From an uncultured Eubacteriales bacterium (GTDB taxonomy: Bacteria > Bacillota > Clostridia > Oscillospirales > CAG-272): a stretch of 9,469 bases of DNA. The stretch is from the NCBI GenBank assembly GCA_934477985.1, contig CAKSOR010000072.1, forward strand, positions 1 to 9,469, in the 5' to 3' direction. Made by a program: the position numbers and the translations under genes. The notes beneath the pieces were generated by a model that saw nothing but the letters and a program-made list of their open reading frames with translations, searched no databases and was not told where the DNA came from. This document shows, piece after piece, positions 1 to 7,059 of the stretch; position 1 is the first letter of the stretch, and each line of letters starts with the position of its first letter.

Positions 1-908
1 TCGCCGCACTGGTCGCATCGGTTTGAAAAATAGCATCCGGTCGGCTTTGCCGCGGGAGAGGGAACATTGCCGGGAATCTGATAAAAACGTTTCATACGCT
101 CACCAAGCGTCGGAATCGCCTTTATCAGCCCCTTCGTATAAGAGTGCGCCGGGCTGTCGAGAATTTCGGCGCAAGTCCCCTGTTCCATGATCTTTCCGCA
201 GTACATGACATAGACCCGATCGGCGATCGAGCGGACGACGCCGAGATCGTGGGTTATCATCACAAGCGCCGTACCCTCTTTCCGGCAGAGCTCGGACAGC
301 AGCGAAAGTATCTGTGCCTGTATCGTCACATCAAGCGCGGTTGTCGGCTCGTCGGCGATCAGCAGACGCGGCTTCAGTGCCATTGCCATGGCGATTAGCA
401 CACGCTGCTTCATTCCGCCCGAAAGCTCGTGCGGGAACTGGTCGTAACGCTTTTCCGGCGCGGGAATTCCGACTCTTTTCAGCATCTCAATCCCGGCTTC
501 GCGCGATTCTTTTTTAGAAAGATCTGTGTGGTATTTGTAAATTTCTTCGATTTGCGCTCCGATCGTCATGACCGGATTGAGCGCTGACGACGGACCCTGA
601 TAGATCATCGAGATCTCGTCGCCGCGGAGCTTTTCGAGACGACTCTCAGCGGCGTTTATAAGATCAAGCTTTTCACCGGAACGCGAAAGATAGGTCATCT
701 CATCCGCGCGCCAGATTGCCGGCGGAGACGACAAAAGCCGCATCATCGAGAGTCCGGTCACGGATTTTCCGCAGCCGCTCTCGCCGACTATCGCGACACA
801 TTCGCCTTCGCAAACGTCAAGATCGACTCCCTCGACCGCCTTTATAAAGCCCTCGCCGCTGTAGAAAACAACCTTCAGTCCTCGTATTTTCAGACATTCG
901 GGATTCAT
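1..908 (-). CDS. Peptide/nickel-type (Dpp/Opp) ABC transporter ATP-binding protein, partial (3' end off window)
   Basis: This is the cytoplasmic ATPase that powers the importer encoded by the following minus-strand neighbours. 302 codons are visible from the ATG at 908 and the frame is still open at base 1, so the C-terminus is missing. Motifs in order: Walker A GESGCGKS (42-49), Q-loop region MIYQGPSSALNP (101-112), signature LSGGMKQR (162-169), Walker B LLIADEP (182-188), D-loop TALD (190-193) and switch histidine in ITHDL (218-222). The C-terminal oligopeptide-transporter extension begins at PAHSYTKGL (253-261) and reaches GCYFSNRC (291-298), the usual cysteine-containing element of DppD/OppD-type ATPases. 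The Q-loop has Gly where many relatives have Asp or Glu (YQGP), a tolerated variant. The start is fixed by an AAAGGAG site 8 bases upstream and by the ATGA overlap with the preceding permease stop. These systems normally carry a second ATPase (DppF type), presumably just beyond the left edge. Dpp versus Opp versus nickel specificity cannot be decided here. Confidence 0.95.
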   Translation of the reverse strand, partial: MNPECLKIRGLKVVFYSGEGFIKAVEGVDLDVCEGECVAIVGESGCGKSVTGLSMMRLLSSPPAIWRADEMTYLSRSGEKLDLINAAESRLEKLRGDEISMIYQGPSSALNPVMTIGAQIEEIYKYHTDLSKKESREAGIEMLKRVGIPAPEKRYDQFPHELSGGMKQRVLIAMAMALKPRLLIADEPTTALDVTIQAQILSLLSELCRKEGTALVMITHDLGVVRSIADRVYVMYCGKIMEQGTCAEILDSPAHSYTKGLIKAIPTLGERMKRFYQIPGNVPSPAAKPTGCYFSNRCDQCG

Positions 909-1894
909 ATGATCGTCTCCTTTCGCGCGGACACGGAAGCGTTTTCCGGAGCGTCGTCCATTGCGGCAAAGACTTCGTCGACACTCTTTTCACTGAGCTT
1001 TGAGAAGGATTTCGCCGCGGCGTTCTTCTTGACCATGCGCGGATTGCAGATGTCTTCGAGCGCGTAGCCTATCTGCATGAAGCCGGTCACAGTCAGGAAT
1101 ATCGCGGCGCCAGGAGCGAGCACCCATGCCCAGAGTCCGGCGGTGAACGCCGATTCCTGCGCGCGGACGAGTATTTTTCCCCAGCTCATGCTGTTCGGGT
1201 CGCCGAGTCCGATAAACGAAAGTCCCGCTTCGGCGATCATGAAGCCCGCACAGGAGAGTGCGCAGTTCATTATGAGCAGATTCGAGACCGCCGGGAGAAT
1301 GTGCTTTCTCATCACGTACCAGCGGCCCGCGCCCGAGAGCTCAGCGGCTTTTACATACCCGCTCTCGCGGATCGAAAGCACCTGAGCGCGGATCATACGC
1401 GCCGTTCCCGACCAGCCGAACACAACAAATATGAAAATCATCATGAGATAGCTCGAGCTGACCTTGTTGAGAATTATCATAAGCGGAAGCGTCGGGATTA
1501 CGAGCATGACATTTATCACATTGAGAATTATCGTCGAGCTTACCTTTCCGAAATATCCGGCGACGACACCGAGTACCGCTCCGAGCAGCGTCACGCCGAT
1601 TCCCGACGCGAGTCCTACGAGAAGTGAGATCCGGGTACCGTAGATAAGCTCGGTAAGGATATCCACGCCGTTTTTGTCGGTTCCGAGCAGATGTTCCGCG
1701 CTCGGAGGCTGTAAGCCCTTTGTGACGTCGTAGTCATACGGATCGTATTTCGTCAGTACCGGGGCGAAGATCGCGACAAGGATCACAAACCCGGTGATTA
1801 TAATCCCGACCCGCCCCTTTTTATGGTTCCATATTTTCAGGAAAAATTTCCACGCGCCAAGAAGCCCTGAGCGGAGTTTTTTTATGAATTTCAT
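905..1894 (-). CDS. ABC transporter permease, DppC/OppC type
   Basis: This 329-residue membrane protein is one half of the transport channel of a peptide/nickel-type importer. A first membrane helix (about 28-48) is followed by the family's extracytosolic element HLLGTDKNGVDIL (68-80), then about five further helices (88-114, 121-142, 149-166, 204-230, 254-278). The cytoplasmic EAA-type coupling loop is ELSGAGRWYVMRKHILP (185-201), which docks on the ATPase. The usual GxD element has Val where relatives often have Arg (GVD). After the last helix it carries an extra charged tail of about 43 residues (287-329), rich in Lys, Ser, Asp and Glu. Most family members end soon after the last helix, so the tail is unusual. 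A strong GAGGAG ribosome binding site lies in the 12-base gap after the upstream permease gene. The TGA stop overlaps the ATG of the ATPase gene, indicating translational coupling. Confidence 0.95.
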   Translation of the reverse strand: MKFIKKLRSGLLGAWKFFLKIWNHKKGRVGIIITGFVILVAIFAPVLTKYDPYDYDVTKGLQPPSAEHLLGTDKNGVDILTELIYGTRISLLVGLASGIGVTLLGAVLGVVAGYFGKVSSTIILNVINVMLVIPTLPLMIILNKVSSSYLMMIFIFVVFGWSGTARMIRAQVLSIRESGYVKAAELSGAGRWYVMRKHILPAVSNLLIMNCALSCAGFMIAEAGLSFIGLGDPNSMSWGKILVRAQESAFTAGLWAWVLAPGAAIFLTVTGFMQIGYALEDICNPRMVKKNAAAKSFSKLSEKSVDEVFAAMDDAPENASVSARKETII

Positions 1895-1906
1895 TTCGCG
1901 CTCCTC

Positions 1907-3016
1907 TCAGACTACTCCGACGCGCGGGTCGAGCTTGTGATAGATAAGGTCGGTTATGAAGTTCGCGGTGATCGTGATTATCGCGAAAAGCAGCAGTATC
2001 GCCTGCGCGAGCTGGAAGTCGCCGTTGTTGTTCGCCTCAAGCAGGAGATTTCCCATTCCCGGCCAGGTGAATATCTGCTCCATCAGCACCGAACCGCCGA
2101 TGAGTCCCGAGATTCCGAGACCGATATTCGTCACAAGCGGCAGAAGCGCGTTGCGGAAGGTATGACCGAAGAGAATCTTTTTCGCCGGAACGCCCTTAGC
2201 GCGTGCCGTGAGAATGTAGTCCTCGTTCACGACCGAAATCATGCTGTTTCTGACGAGCAGCGCGTAGGATATTGTGCTGCCGATCGCCGTGATGAAGACC
2301 GGGAGAAACGCGTGATATGCGATGTCAGCAATATCATCGAACGGGATAGATATTCCTATTGCCGCCGCGAGTCCGACAAGCGGGATCGTGAACGTGAGGA
2401 ATCCTTTTCTGAATATCAGATACAGGATCACTGTAAGCGCGATAAAGCCGAAGAACACTCCCGCGAAGAGCGGCTTGTTCATCGTCAGCGTGTAGCCCTC
2501 GGTCATTGCCCCGCGATACGGAAACAGCGGAACAGTGAACGCTAAAAGCATGACCGAGACCATAGCGAGCCAAAAGGTGGGTATCGCGGTGGACAGCGTC
2601 GATAAGCGGAGTATCGTCGAATCCTGCCACTTTCCGCGGTTCTTTGCCGCGACCGCGCCGAAGATTATTCCGAGAGTCACCGCTATTACAAGAGTCGAAA
2701 GACTCAGCACCAGCGACCACGGAATGCGCTTGAACATAACGTCGAAGACCGGTTCTTTATAGATATAGGATGTACCGAAATCGAATCTCAGCAGTTTTCC
2801 GAGATATACCAGATACTGTATGAACATCGGCTTGTCAAAGCCGTATTCCTCGCGTATCGCCTGCCTGAGCGCCACCGCGTCCTCCGGAACTCCCGCGTAG
2901 TAGGGAGTCGCCGGATCGGAGTAGATGAGTCTTGGCAGAAAGAAATTAAGAGTTATGACGACGAAGAGTATTCCGAGATTCACCAGCAGCTTTTTCAGAA
3001 TGAAACCGTTTTTCAT
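1907..3016 (-). CDS. ABC transporter permease, DppB/OppB type, with an enlarged middle region
   Basis: This 369-residue inner-membrane subunit pairs with the DppC-type permease to form the channel. It starts with an N-terminal helix (about 8-28), then an extracytosolic segment with EEYGFDKPMFIQYLVYLG (56-73) and FDFGTSY (78-84), both typical of DppB/OppB. Further helices fall at about 101-123, 141-165, 238-256, 292-313 and 336-358. The coupling loop is DYILTARAKGVPAKKILFGH (266-285), followed by FRNALLP, and the protein ends with the family-typical LDPRV. Between FPYRG (165-169) and the AFLPVF segment (236-241) there are about 65 residues with two extra hydrophobic stretches (183-202 and 207-225), where relatives usually have a short loop. 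This explains the length, greater than the usual 300-340. The gene begins 1 base after the substrate-binding protein stop codon, with only a weak purine-rich site (GACGAG), so coupling to the upstream gene is likely. Confidence 0.95.
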   Translation of the reverse strand: MKNGFILKKLLVNLGILFVVITLNFFLPRLIYSDPATPYYAGVPEDAVALRQAIREEYGFDKPMFIQYLVYLGKLLRFDFGTSYIYKEPVFDVMFKRIPWSLVLSLSTLVIAVTLGIIFGAVAAKNRGKWQDSTILRLSTLSTAIPTFWLAMVSVMLLAFTVPLFPYRGAMTEGYTLTMNKPLFAGVFFGFIALTVILYLIFRKGFLTFTIPLVGLAAAIGISIPFDDIADIAYHAFLPVFITAIGSTISYALLVRNSMISVVNEDYILTARAKGVPAKKILFGHTFRNALLPLVTNIGLGISGLIGGSVLMEQIFTWPGMGNLLLEANNNGDFQLAQAILLLFAIITITANFITDLIYHKLDPRVGVV

Positions 3017-3017
3017 T

Positions 3018-4895
3018 TTAATTTCTCGTCAGATATTTTATCGAATAATCGTTGAGCACCGAGCCGTTCTTCTGCTCTACCCAGCCTGTGTAATTCTTTT
3101 CGGCGTAGACACAGTAGTTCTTTGCGCAGTAGAGCGGAACTTCGACATACAGCTCGGCAATGCGCGCCTGAACGTCGCGAACCTTATCATATTGTTTCTT
3201 TATGTCGGTCTCGGTATCCATGACCCACATGAGTTCGGAGAGCTCCGGATCATTTACTCCGGTGACGTTCCAGACTCTCGCCGAGCCGTTCGGATAGCGT
3301 CCGAACCTCGCGTCGAACATGAGCAGCTTGTCGGGTGAGAAAGCCACGGTATTGATTATCATATCGAAATCCGCGCCGTTCGACTGCTTGATAACCTCCG
3401 AATAGTCGCTCTTCGCGAGATCAAAGACTATCGTTATCCCGAGCTTTTCCTTGAGCTGCTTTCCGATGGCGTTTACAAGCGTTTCAGCGCCTGTGCTCGC
3501 GAGGATGGTGAACGACAAATCACGCATTCCGTCCGCGCCCTCAGGATAGCCGGCTTCGTCGAGCAGTTTGTTCGCGAGTTCTGTGTCAGTCATATGGTAA
3601 CGGTAGCTTCCGTCCGCGTTTTTCAGCGCGTGAGGGTAGGTCTCCTGAACGAGTCCGTCGCCGACCTTCGTACCTTTTCCATAGAGAACACTGTCGATAA
3701 GCTCCTGCTGGTCGATTGCAAGCGATATCGCGCGGCGTACATTATAGCTCCCGGGCATCTTTTCCTCGTTGAACGCGCCGTATTTGCCGACATTGAAAGC
3801 GAGCGTTGTCACAAAATCGCTGTCATAGCTTGCGATTTTCACCCCGTCGTAGCGATTGTTTCCGTCGACGGCATAGGCTTTTCCGGCTGTCAGCGAGTCC
3901 ATCGAGACGTCGATGTCGCCCATCTGCAAGGCGTTTAGCGTGACATCCTCGTTCTGGAGTCTGAGGATCGAAATCTTTTTTATCGGATTATCGCCAAGAG
4001 CCTCTTTTTCGAGTTCCGGGTCGAGATCTTCACGCAGGGTCAGGGTTATCGAGCTGTCCTCGATGTAGTCCTCGCTCTTTGCGAGATACATTCCGGTTCC
4101 GACGGGATCGAGATTCTTTTCCTGTGCCGGATGACGGATATTGCTCCAGATATGCTCGGGAATTATGAGGATTGATGAGCAGATCGTGCGTATATCGCTG
4201 AGCTTGTTCGACGCAAGCACGAGCACAAGGTCTCCGTCCTCGGAATAGCAGTCAAAGTAGTTGTCAAGGAAGTACGCGATGCTCGCTAGCGCTCCCGAGT
4301 TCTTGAGCGCGTACTTGAAGGTGAAGACAATATCATCCGCGGTGAAGGGAACTCCGTCGTTCCATGTGTAGCCGTCGCGGATCTCAAAGCGGTATTCCAT
4401 CCAGTTGTGAGCCGGAACGGCACGTTCGGAACGGATCGCGAACTCCTCGTCGGTCTCGTCGATTGTCTCTCCAGCCTCGTTCTGACCTTTGACGATTCCT
4501 TTCCTTGCGAGTTGCTTTTCAAACTGCTCGGTCGTCGGATCAAACAGCACCCAGCCGTATTTTGAGCCTTCTTCACGCGGATACGCGCCCTCAATTCCGC
4601 ACAGGCGATCGGTAAAGCCGAAATAGTTTTTGTCCTGATCATACGGAGTGTAGACGCTGCCGTCCGGAAGATTGTAATCAGACGGTTCGGAGACACTTCC
4701 GAGCAGCGTGTCGTATACCATATTCGAGACATATATGTTCGAGGTATGCGATGATACATAGGGCATCAGAGTCTTCGGAATTTCGGCAGTACCGATTCGG
4801 AGCGCGTCTGAGTATTTCGCCTCGCGCCCGCAGCCTGGGAGAATAAATGAGAACATCAGCGCGGCGACGAGTATAATTGAAGAGATTTTCTTCAT
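3018..4895 (-). CDS. Peptide/nickel-type (SBP_bac_5) substrate-binding lipoprotein
   Basis: This extracytosolic binding protein captures the ligand for the importer. Its 625 residues begin with a lipoprotein signal peptide: Lys-Lys start, a hydrophobic core (6-19) and lipobox LPGC, so the mature protein starts at Cys22. Family 5 hallmarks are YDTLLGS (61-67), the signature region IRDGYTWNDGVPFTADDIVF (172-191), YNVRRAISLAIDQQELID (384-401), and ANKLLDEAGYPEGADG (441-456). About 100 residues (roughly 68-167) separate YDTLLGS from the IRDG signature, several times the usual spacing, and form an acidic insertion containing an aromatic-rich patch near 91-120. The ATG follows the upstream stop by 3 bases. 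No Shine-Dalgarno sequence is visible in the preceding 25 bases, so translation probably relies on reinitiation from the upstream gene. The family covers oligopeptides, dipeptides, nickel, heme and sugars. The ligand here is unknown. Confidence 0.95.
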   Translation of the reverse strand: MKKISSIILVAALMFSFILPGCGREAKYSDALRIGTAEIPKTLMPYVSSHTSNIYVSNMVYDTLLGSVSEPSDYNLPDGSVYTPYDQDKNYFGFTDRLCGIEGAYPREEGSKYGWVLFDPTTEQFEKQLARKGIVKGQNEAGETIDETDEEFAIRSERAVPAHNWMEYRFEIRDGYTWNDGVPFTADDIVFTFKYALKNSGALASIAYFLDNYFDCYSEDGDLVLVLASNKLSDIRTICSSILIIPEHIWSNIRHPAQEKNLDPVGTGMYLAKSEDYIEDSSITLTLREDLDPELEKEALGDNPIKKISILRLQNEDVTLNALQMGDIDVSMDSLTAGKAYAVDGNNRYDGVKIASYDSDFVTTLAFNVGKYGAFNEEKMPGSYNVRRAISLAIDQQELIDSVLYGKGTKVGDGLVQETYPHALKNADGSYRYHMTDTELANKLLDEAGYPEGADGMRDLSFTILASTGAETLVNAIGKQLKEKLGITIVFDLAKSDYSEVIKQSNGADFDMIINTVAFSPDKLLMFDARFGRYPNGSARVWNVTGVNDPELSELMWVMDTETDIKKQYDKVRDVQARIAELYVEVPLYCAKNYCVYAEKNYTGWVEQKNGSVLNDYSIKYLTRN

Positions 4896-4898
4896 AGC

Positions 4899-5555
4899 TT
4901 ACATGATGCGGGTTCCGAAGCCGTTCTTGGTCGCGGATTTATCCCAGATCTCCTCGATCGTGAACTTGTAGACCGGGCGGGTCTTCCAGCCCTCGATGTT
5001 AGGAAGGTGGTAGACGTCGTGCTGAGCGTTGACAAACTGCTGGAGCAGAGGAAGCGAGAAAGGATCGACATCCTCATCCTCGGCGTGATGTTCGCCGATA
5101 AGCTCCATCTTGCCCTTAAGCTCATAGCTGATGCGCGGCGGCTGATAGAACACCATCGAAGCCTGCGGATTCTCCATGTAGTTCGTGTAGCTCTTTGTGA
5201 ACGCCATCTCGACGCCGTAAACGTGATCGAAGTCGATCGTCTTTTCAGCTTCTTCACTGTAGAGGTATTTCATGAGTATCTGGAGTCCGCGCTCGGAATA
5301 GCCGCGGTCGCCCTTGACGTAGGACTGCATATGCTTCTTGTATGCCTCCATAGCCTCGGCGAGGTACTCTTCCTTCGGGATTAAGCCGATGCCCTTGACC
5401 GCGCCGTTAAGACCGGCAGGACCGTCGCTGACGAAGATCGGGTTGTGAGACATGAAGCTGAGGAACATTTTCTCCATAGAGACTTCTTTGCCCTCTGCGA
5501 GTTCGCGGACGGAATTTCCTCTCGTGCGATAAGCCCATTCAAAAAACGCGTTCAT
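4899..5555 (-). CDS. 218-residue protein of unknown function, possibly pyridoxamine-phosphate-oxidase-like (split-barrel flavin-binding)
   Basis: I do not firmly recognise this gene. The start is well supported: an AAAGGAG site lies about 9 bases before the ATG. There is no signal peptide or membrane segment, so it is predicted to be cytoplasmic. Residues 1-110 are mostly helical in character and charged (for example YLAEAMEAYKKHMQ, 64-77). From about 120 the sequence becomes strand-like: NPQASMVFYQPP (129-140), then YELKGKMEL (144-152), and near the end PVYKFTIEEIW (194-204). This order recalls the core of pyridoxamine-phosphate-oxidase-like FMN proteins, in which an NPxxSLxFY strand is followed by an LxGxAE strand and a C-terminal xFxIEIEEIW strand. 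The usual N-terminal half of that barrel is not recognisable. The gene leads the ABC operon and ends 3 bases before the binding-protein start, so it is co-transcribed and probably co-translated with it. An accessory role for the imported substrate is inference. The coding call is firm; the family call is weak. Confidence 0.8.
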   Translation of the reverse strand: MNAFFEWAYRTRGNSVRELAEGKEVSMEKMFLSFMSHNPIFVSDGPAGLNGAVKGIGLIPKEEYLAEAMEAYKKHMQSYVKGDRGYSERGLQILMKYLYSEEAEKTIDFDHVYGVEMAFTKSYTNYMENPQASMVFYQPPRISYELKGKMELIGEHHAEDEDVDPFSLPLLQQFVNAQHDVYHLPNIEGWKTRPVYKFTIEEIWDKSATKNGFGTRIM

Positions 5556-5591
5556 TGTGATTTCTCCTTTGAAATTAAATTTTATATATAA

Positions 5592-5625
5592 CGCCCGGAT
5601 GATTTCTTTACGGGCGCTATTTTTT
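5592..5625. terminator. GC-rich hairpin with flanking T-run, in the leader of the 218-residue gene
   Basis: The arms CGCCCG (5592-5597) and CGGGCG (5611-5616) enclose a 13-base loop. On the plus strand the stem is followed by CTATTTTTT, the better terminator polarity, although no plus-strand gene lies upstream. On the minus strand the hairpin sits about 37 bases before the ATG of the 218-residue gene and is followed by TTATATATAAAATTT, a poor U-tract. It could be an antisense-side terminator, a leader or attenuator hairpin, or part of a bidirectional terminator for the lipoprotein operon. Confidence 0.45.
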
Positions 5626-5636
5626 GTGAATTATGA

Positions 5637-5642
5637 CGTCAA
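5637..5642 (-). promoter_or_regulatory. Candidate -35 element and TGACGTCA palindrome upstream of the ABC operon
   Basis: On the minus strand TTGACG (5642-5637) matches five of six bases of the sigma-70/SigA -35 box. It overlaps an 8-base perfect palindrome, TGACGTCA (5634-5641), which could be an operator half. At 17-base spacing the -10 position reads TAGCGC, a poor match, so the promoter is weakly supported. An alternative pair further upstream (TTGAAA then TATATC, spacing 18, within and after the palindromic hairpin) is equally weak. The operon leader must nevertheless start somewhere in 5556-5726, unless it reads through from the lipoprotein operon. Confidence 0.25.
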
Positions 5643-5671
5643 GCTGAATTTTTCCCGATATAGAGATATAG

Positions 5672-5706
5672 GGCAGAAGCAAACCCTTTTTCAAAAAGGG
5701 TCTGCC
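5672..5706 (-). terminator. Palindromic hairpin after the lipoprotein operon, probable transcription terminator
   Basis: The inner stem is a near-perfect palindrome, ACCCTTTTT-C-AAAAAGGGT (5683-5701). Outer arms GGCAGA (5672-5677) and TCTGCC (5701-5706) extend it around a one-sided 5-6-base bulge. It lies 21 bases downstream of the last lipoprotein stop codon on the minus strand. The T5 and A5 runs are inside the stem, and no clean U-tract follows it, so termination may be imperfect. A second small stem, CTGAAT/ATTCAG (5712-5730), overlaps the stop codon itself. The shape also fits a dispersed intergenic repeat. Confidence 0.5.
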
Positions 5707-5726
5707 GCTGCCTGAATCGCTTTTAT

Positions 5727-6548
5727 TCAGTTGTCCCGAACACCGTCGGTGTTGACGATCGTCGCGAGCGTCAGCTTCGGAAGTACGTCTCCCTCGCTTT
5801 CGGGAACGAACGAGATGAATGAGGTATCCGAGAACTTTATCCCGGTCTCGCTGTCGCCGCTCTCCGCGAAGAAGGGTCTGTATTTTATATTCAGCATGTC
5901 GAACGAGTCGATGTCGTCAAGGTCGGAATATTCGATAGAATAGCTTCCCTCGACCGTGTCGGTCTTCCCGTCAGCCGAAGCGTATGCGCGGAGCTTTCCG
6001 TCCTTCAGCTCAATGCAGAAGCCGAATTTCCCGTCATCGTTCACCTTTGAGCCCATGAAAACATATTCGGCAGACTCATCCGGAATCATCGGAGCGATCT
6101 TCACATAGTCGATGCCGCCGCCTGAGCTGTTCGGATAGCTTGCAAGGCAGAAGACCTTTGCCTTGAAGCTTTCGGCGTTGTCAGGAAGCTCAAACTCCGC
6201 TGCCGATGAGCTGTCAGCTTCGGATTTTGTGAAAGTGTAGGTCACAACGCCGTTTTCGAGCTTTCCGTCATAAACTCCGCAGTGAAGCCCCTGCATTCCG
6301 GCTTTGATACCGTAATAGATCTTCACACTGCCGTCAGCGAAGACATTTATAAGATGCCCGCTCACAACGTCGCCCATAGCGTTGCTTGTGGCGTGGCTGC
6401 CGACATATGTGGCGACCGGAAGCCCGACCTCTGTTCCTTTATCTGACTCTGACGGCTTAGTGCCAGCCGTCTCTGAGCCAGAGCAGGAAAACATCATGAC
6501 CGCCATGCAGATTATTAGAAGTAATATTACTACCCGCTTGAATTTCAT
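5727..6548 (-). CDS. Exported lipoprotein with beta-rich repeats, unknown function
   Basis: This 273-residue lipoprotein is the last gene of the three-gene operon. The signal peptide has a basic start (KFKR), a long hydrophobic core (6-20) and a relaxed lipobox MFSC, giving a lipidated Cys22. A short Ser/Glu/Lys linker follows (22-42). The rest alternates short strands and turns with many DG/NG pairs, suggesting a beta-barrel or beta-sandwich. Residues 44-107 (GHLINVFADGSVKIYYG at 64-80) and 161-210 (FCIELKDGKLRAYA at 177-190) look like two diverged copies of one beta unit. The DGSVKIYYG element (72-80) closely matches DGELKLYYG in the C-terminal domain of the first lipoprotein in the operon, and IKYRPFF (221-227) resembles NKYVPFV there. 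A good AAGGAAGG site overlaps the stop of the FMN_bind gene 17 bases upstream. I recognise no catalytic residues. The role is unknown; a surface partner of the flavoprotein is inference. Confidence 0.88.
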   Translation of the reverse strand: MKFKRVVILLLIICMAVMMFSCSGSETAGTKPSESDKGTEVGLPVATYVGSHATSNAMGDVVSGHLINVFADGSVKIYYGIKAGMQGLHCGVYDGKLENGVVTYTFTKSEADSSSAAEFELPDNAESFKAKVFCLASYPNSSGGGIDYVKIAPMIPDESAEYVFMGSKVNDDGKFGFCIELKDGKLRAYASADGKTDTVEGSYSIEYSDLDDIDSFDMLNIKYRPFFAESGDSETGIKFSDTSFISFVPESEGDVLPKLTLATIVNTDGVRDN

Positions 6549-6564
6549 GCCGGAATACCTTCCT

Positions 6565-7059
6565 TTACGAATCGTATTTGTTCACGGCGTCCTTGACCGC
6601 CATTGCGATAACCACGCTGCTCGCGGTCGCTCCGGAGATAGCGTCAATATCGCCGTTTATCCCGCCGACATTGTGGTGATCGTTCACATCTGTCGAACCG
6701 TGAACCTCAAGATTTCTTATAGAATCGAGTGATATGCCCTCATACTGTTTGAGGTAGCTCTCGCGGTTGTCTCTCCAGCCTGTGAACGCGTCGGTGCTGA
6801 CTACGCTCGAGCTTCTGAGCGCGACCGACTTGATCTTATCGCCGGAAATCGTCACGTCAACGACTGCCGTGAAGGTCGTGTTGACATGCCAGACCGTAGT
6901 TCCGATACCGGTCACCGTGACCTCTTCGGCGCTCGTATCCTCGGTTTCAGCCGTTGTGTCAGACGGCGTGACCGGCGCGCCTCCACAAGAAGGCAGCGCA
7001 AGCGCCGGAATGATCAGCAGCGCGGAAATCAGTCTCTTTACAGTCATACAGCGCTTCAT
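6565..7059 (-). CDS. FMN_bind-domain lipoprotein (covalently flavinylated)
   Basis: This small exported redox lipoprotein has 164 residues. The signal peptide has a hydrophobic core (9-23) and lipobox LPSC with lipidated Cys25, then an acidic Thr/Glu linker (29-48) as a flexible tether. The domain from about 49 to 164 ends in DAISGATASS (139-148), the FMN_bind (PF04205) flavinylation motif. By family knowledge the ApbE transferase attaches FMN through a phosphoester to Thr145. Such domains carry electrons in Rnf, Nqr and NosR-type proteins and in flavin-based extracellular electron transfer. At 164 residues it is a single-domain form, with no reductase or membrane-channel domain fused. No ApbE gene is seen in the window. 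The ATG overlaps the TGA of the upstream lipoprotein gene (ATGA) and has no clear Shine-Dalgarno site, so it is probably translated by coupling. A second in-frame ATG four codons in, at 7047, is a possible but unsupported alternative. Confidence 0.92.
   Translation of the reverse strand: MKRCMTVKRLISALLIIPALALPSCGGAPVTPSDTTAETEDTSAEEVTVTGIGTTVWHVNTTFTAVVDVTISGDKIKSVALRSSSVVSTDAFTGWRDNRESYLKQYEGISLDSIRNLEVHGSTDVNDHHNVGGINGDIDAISGATASSVVIAMAVKDAVNKYDS

Noticed and set aside
580..605. Q-loop Gly substitution (YQGP) in the ATPase as a defect
   Set aside because: The essential Gln is present and all other ATPase motifs are intact. Variation at the following residue is known among Opp/Dpp-type ATPases.
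1937..2545. Plus-strand 202-codon open frame
   Set aside because: It lies entirely antisense to the DppB-type permease, has no ribosome binding site, and its highly charged composition is typical of the opposite strand of a membrane protein gene.
4286..4759. Minus-strand 157-codon frame inside the binding protein gene
   Set aside because: It overlaps a clear SBP_bac_5 gene in another frame and has Arg/Ser/Thr-rich shadow composition with no family features.
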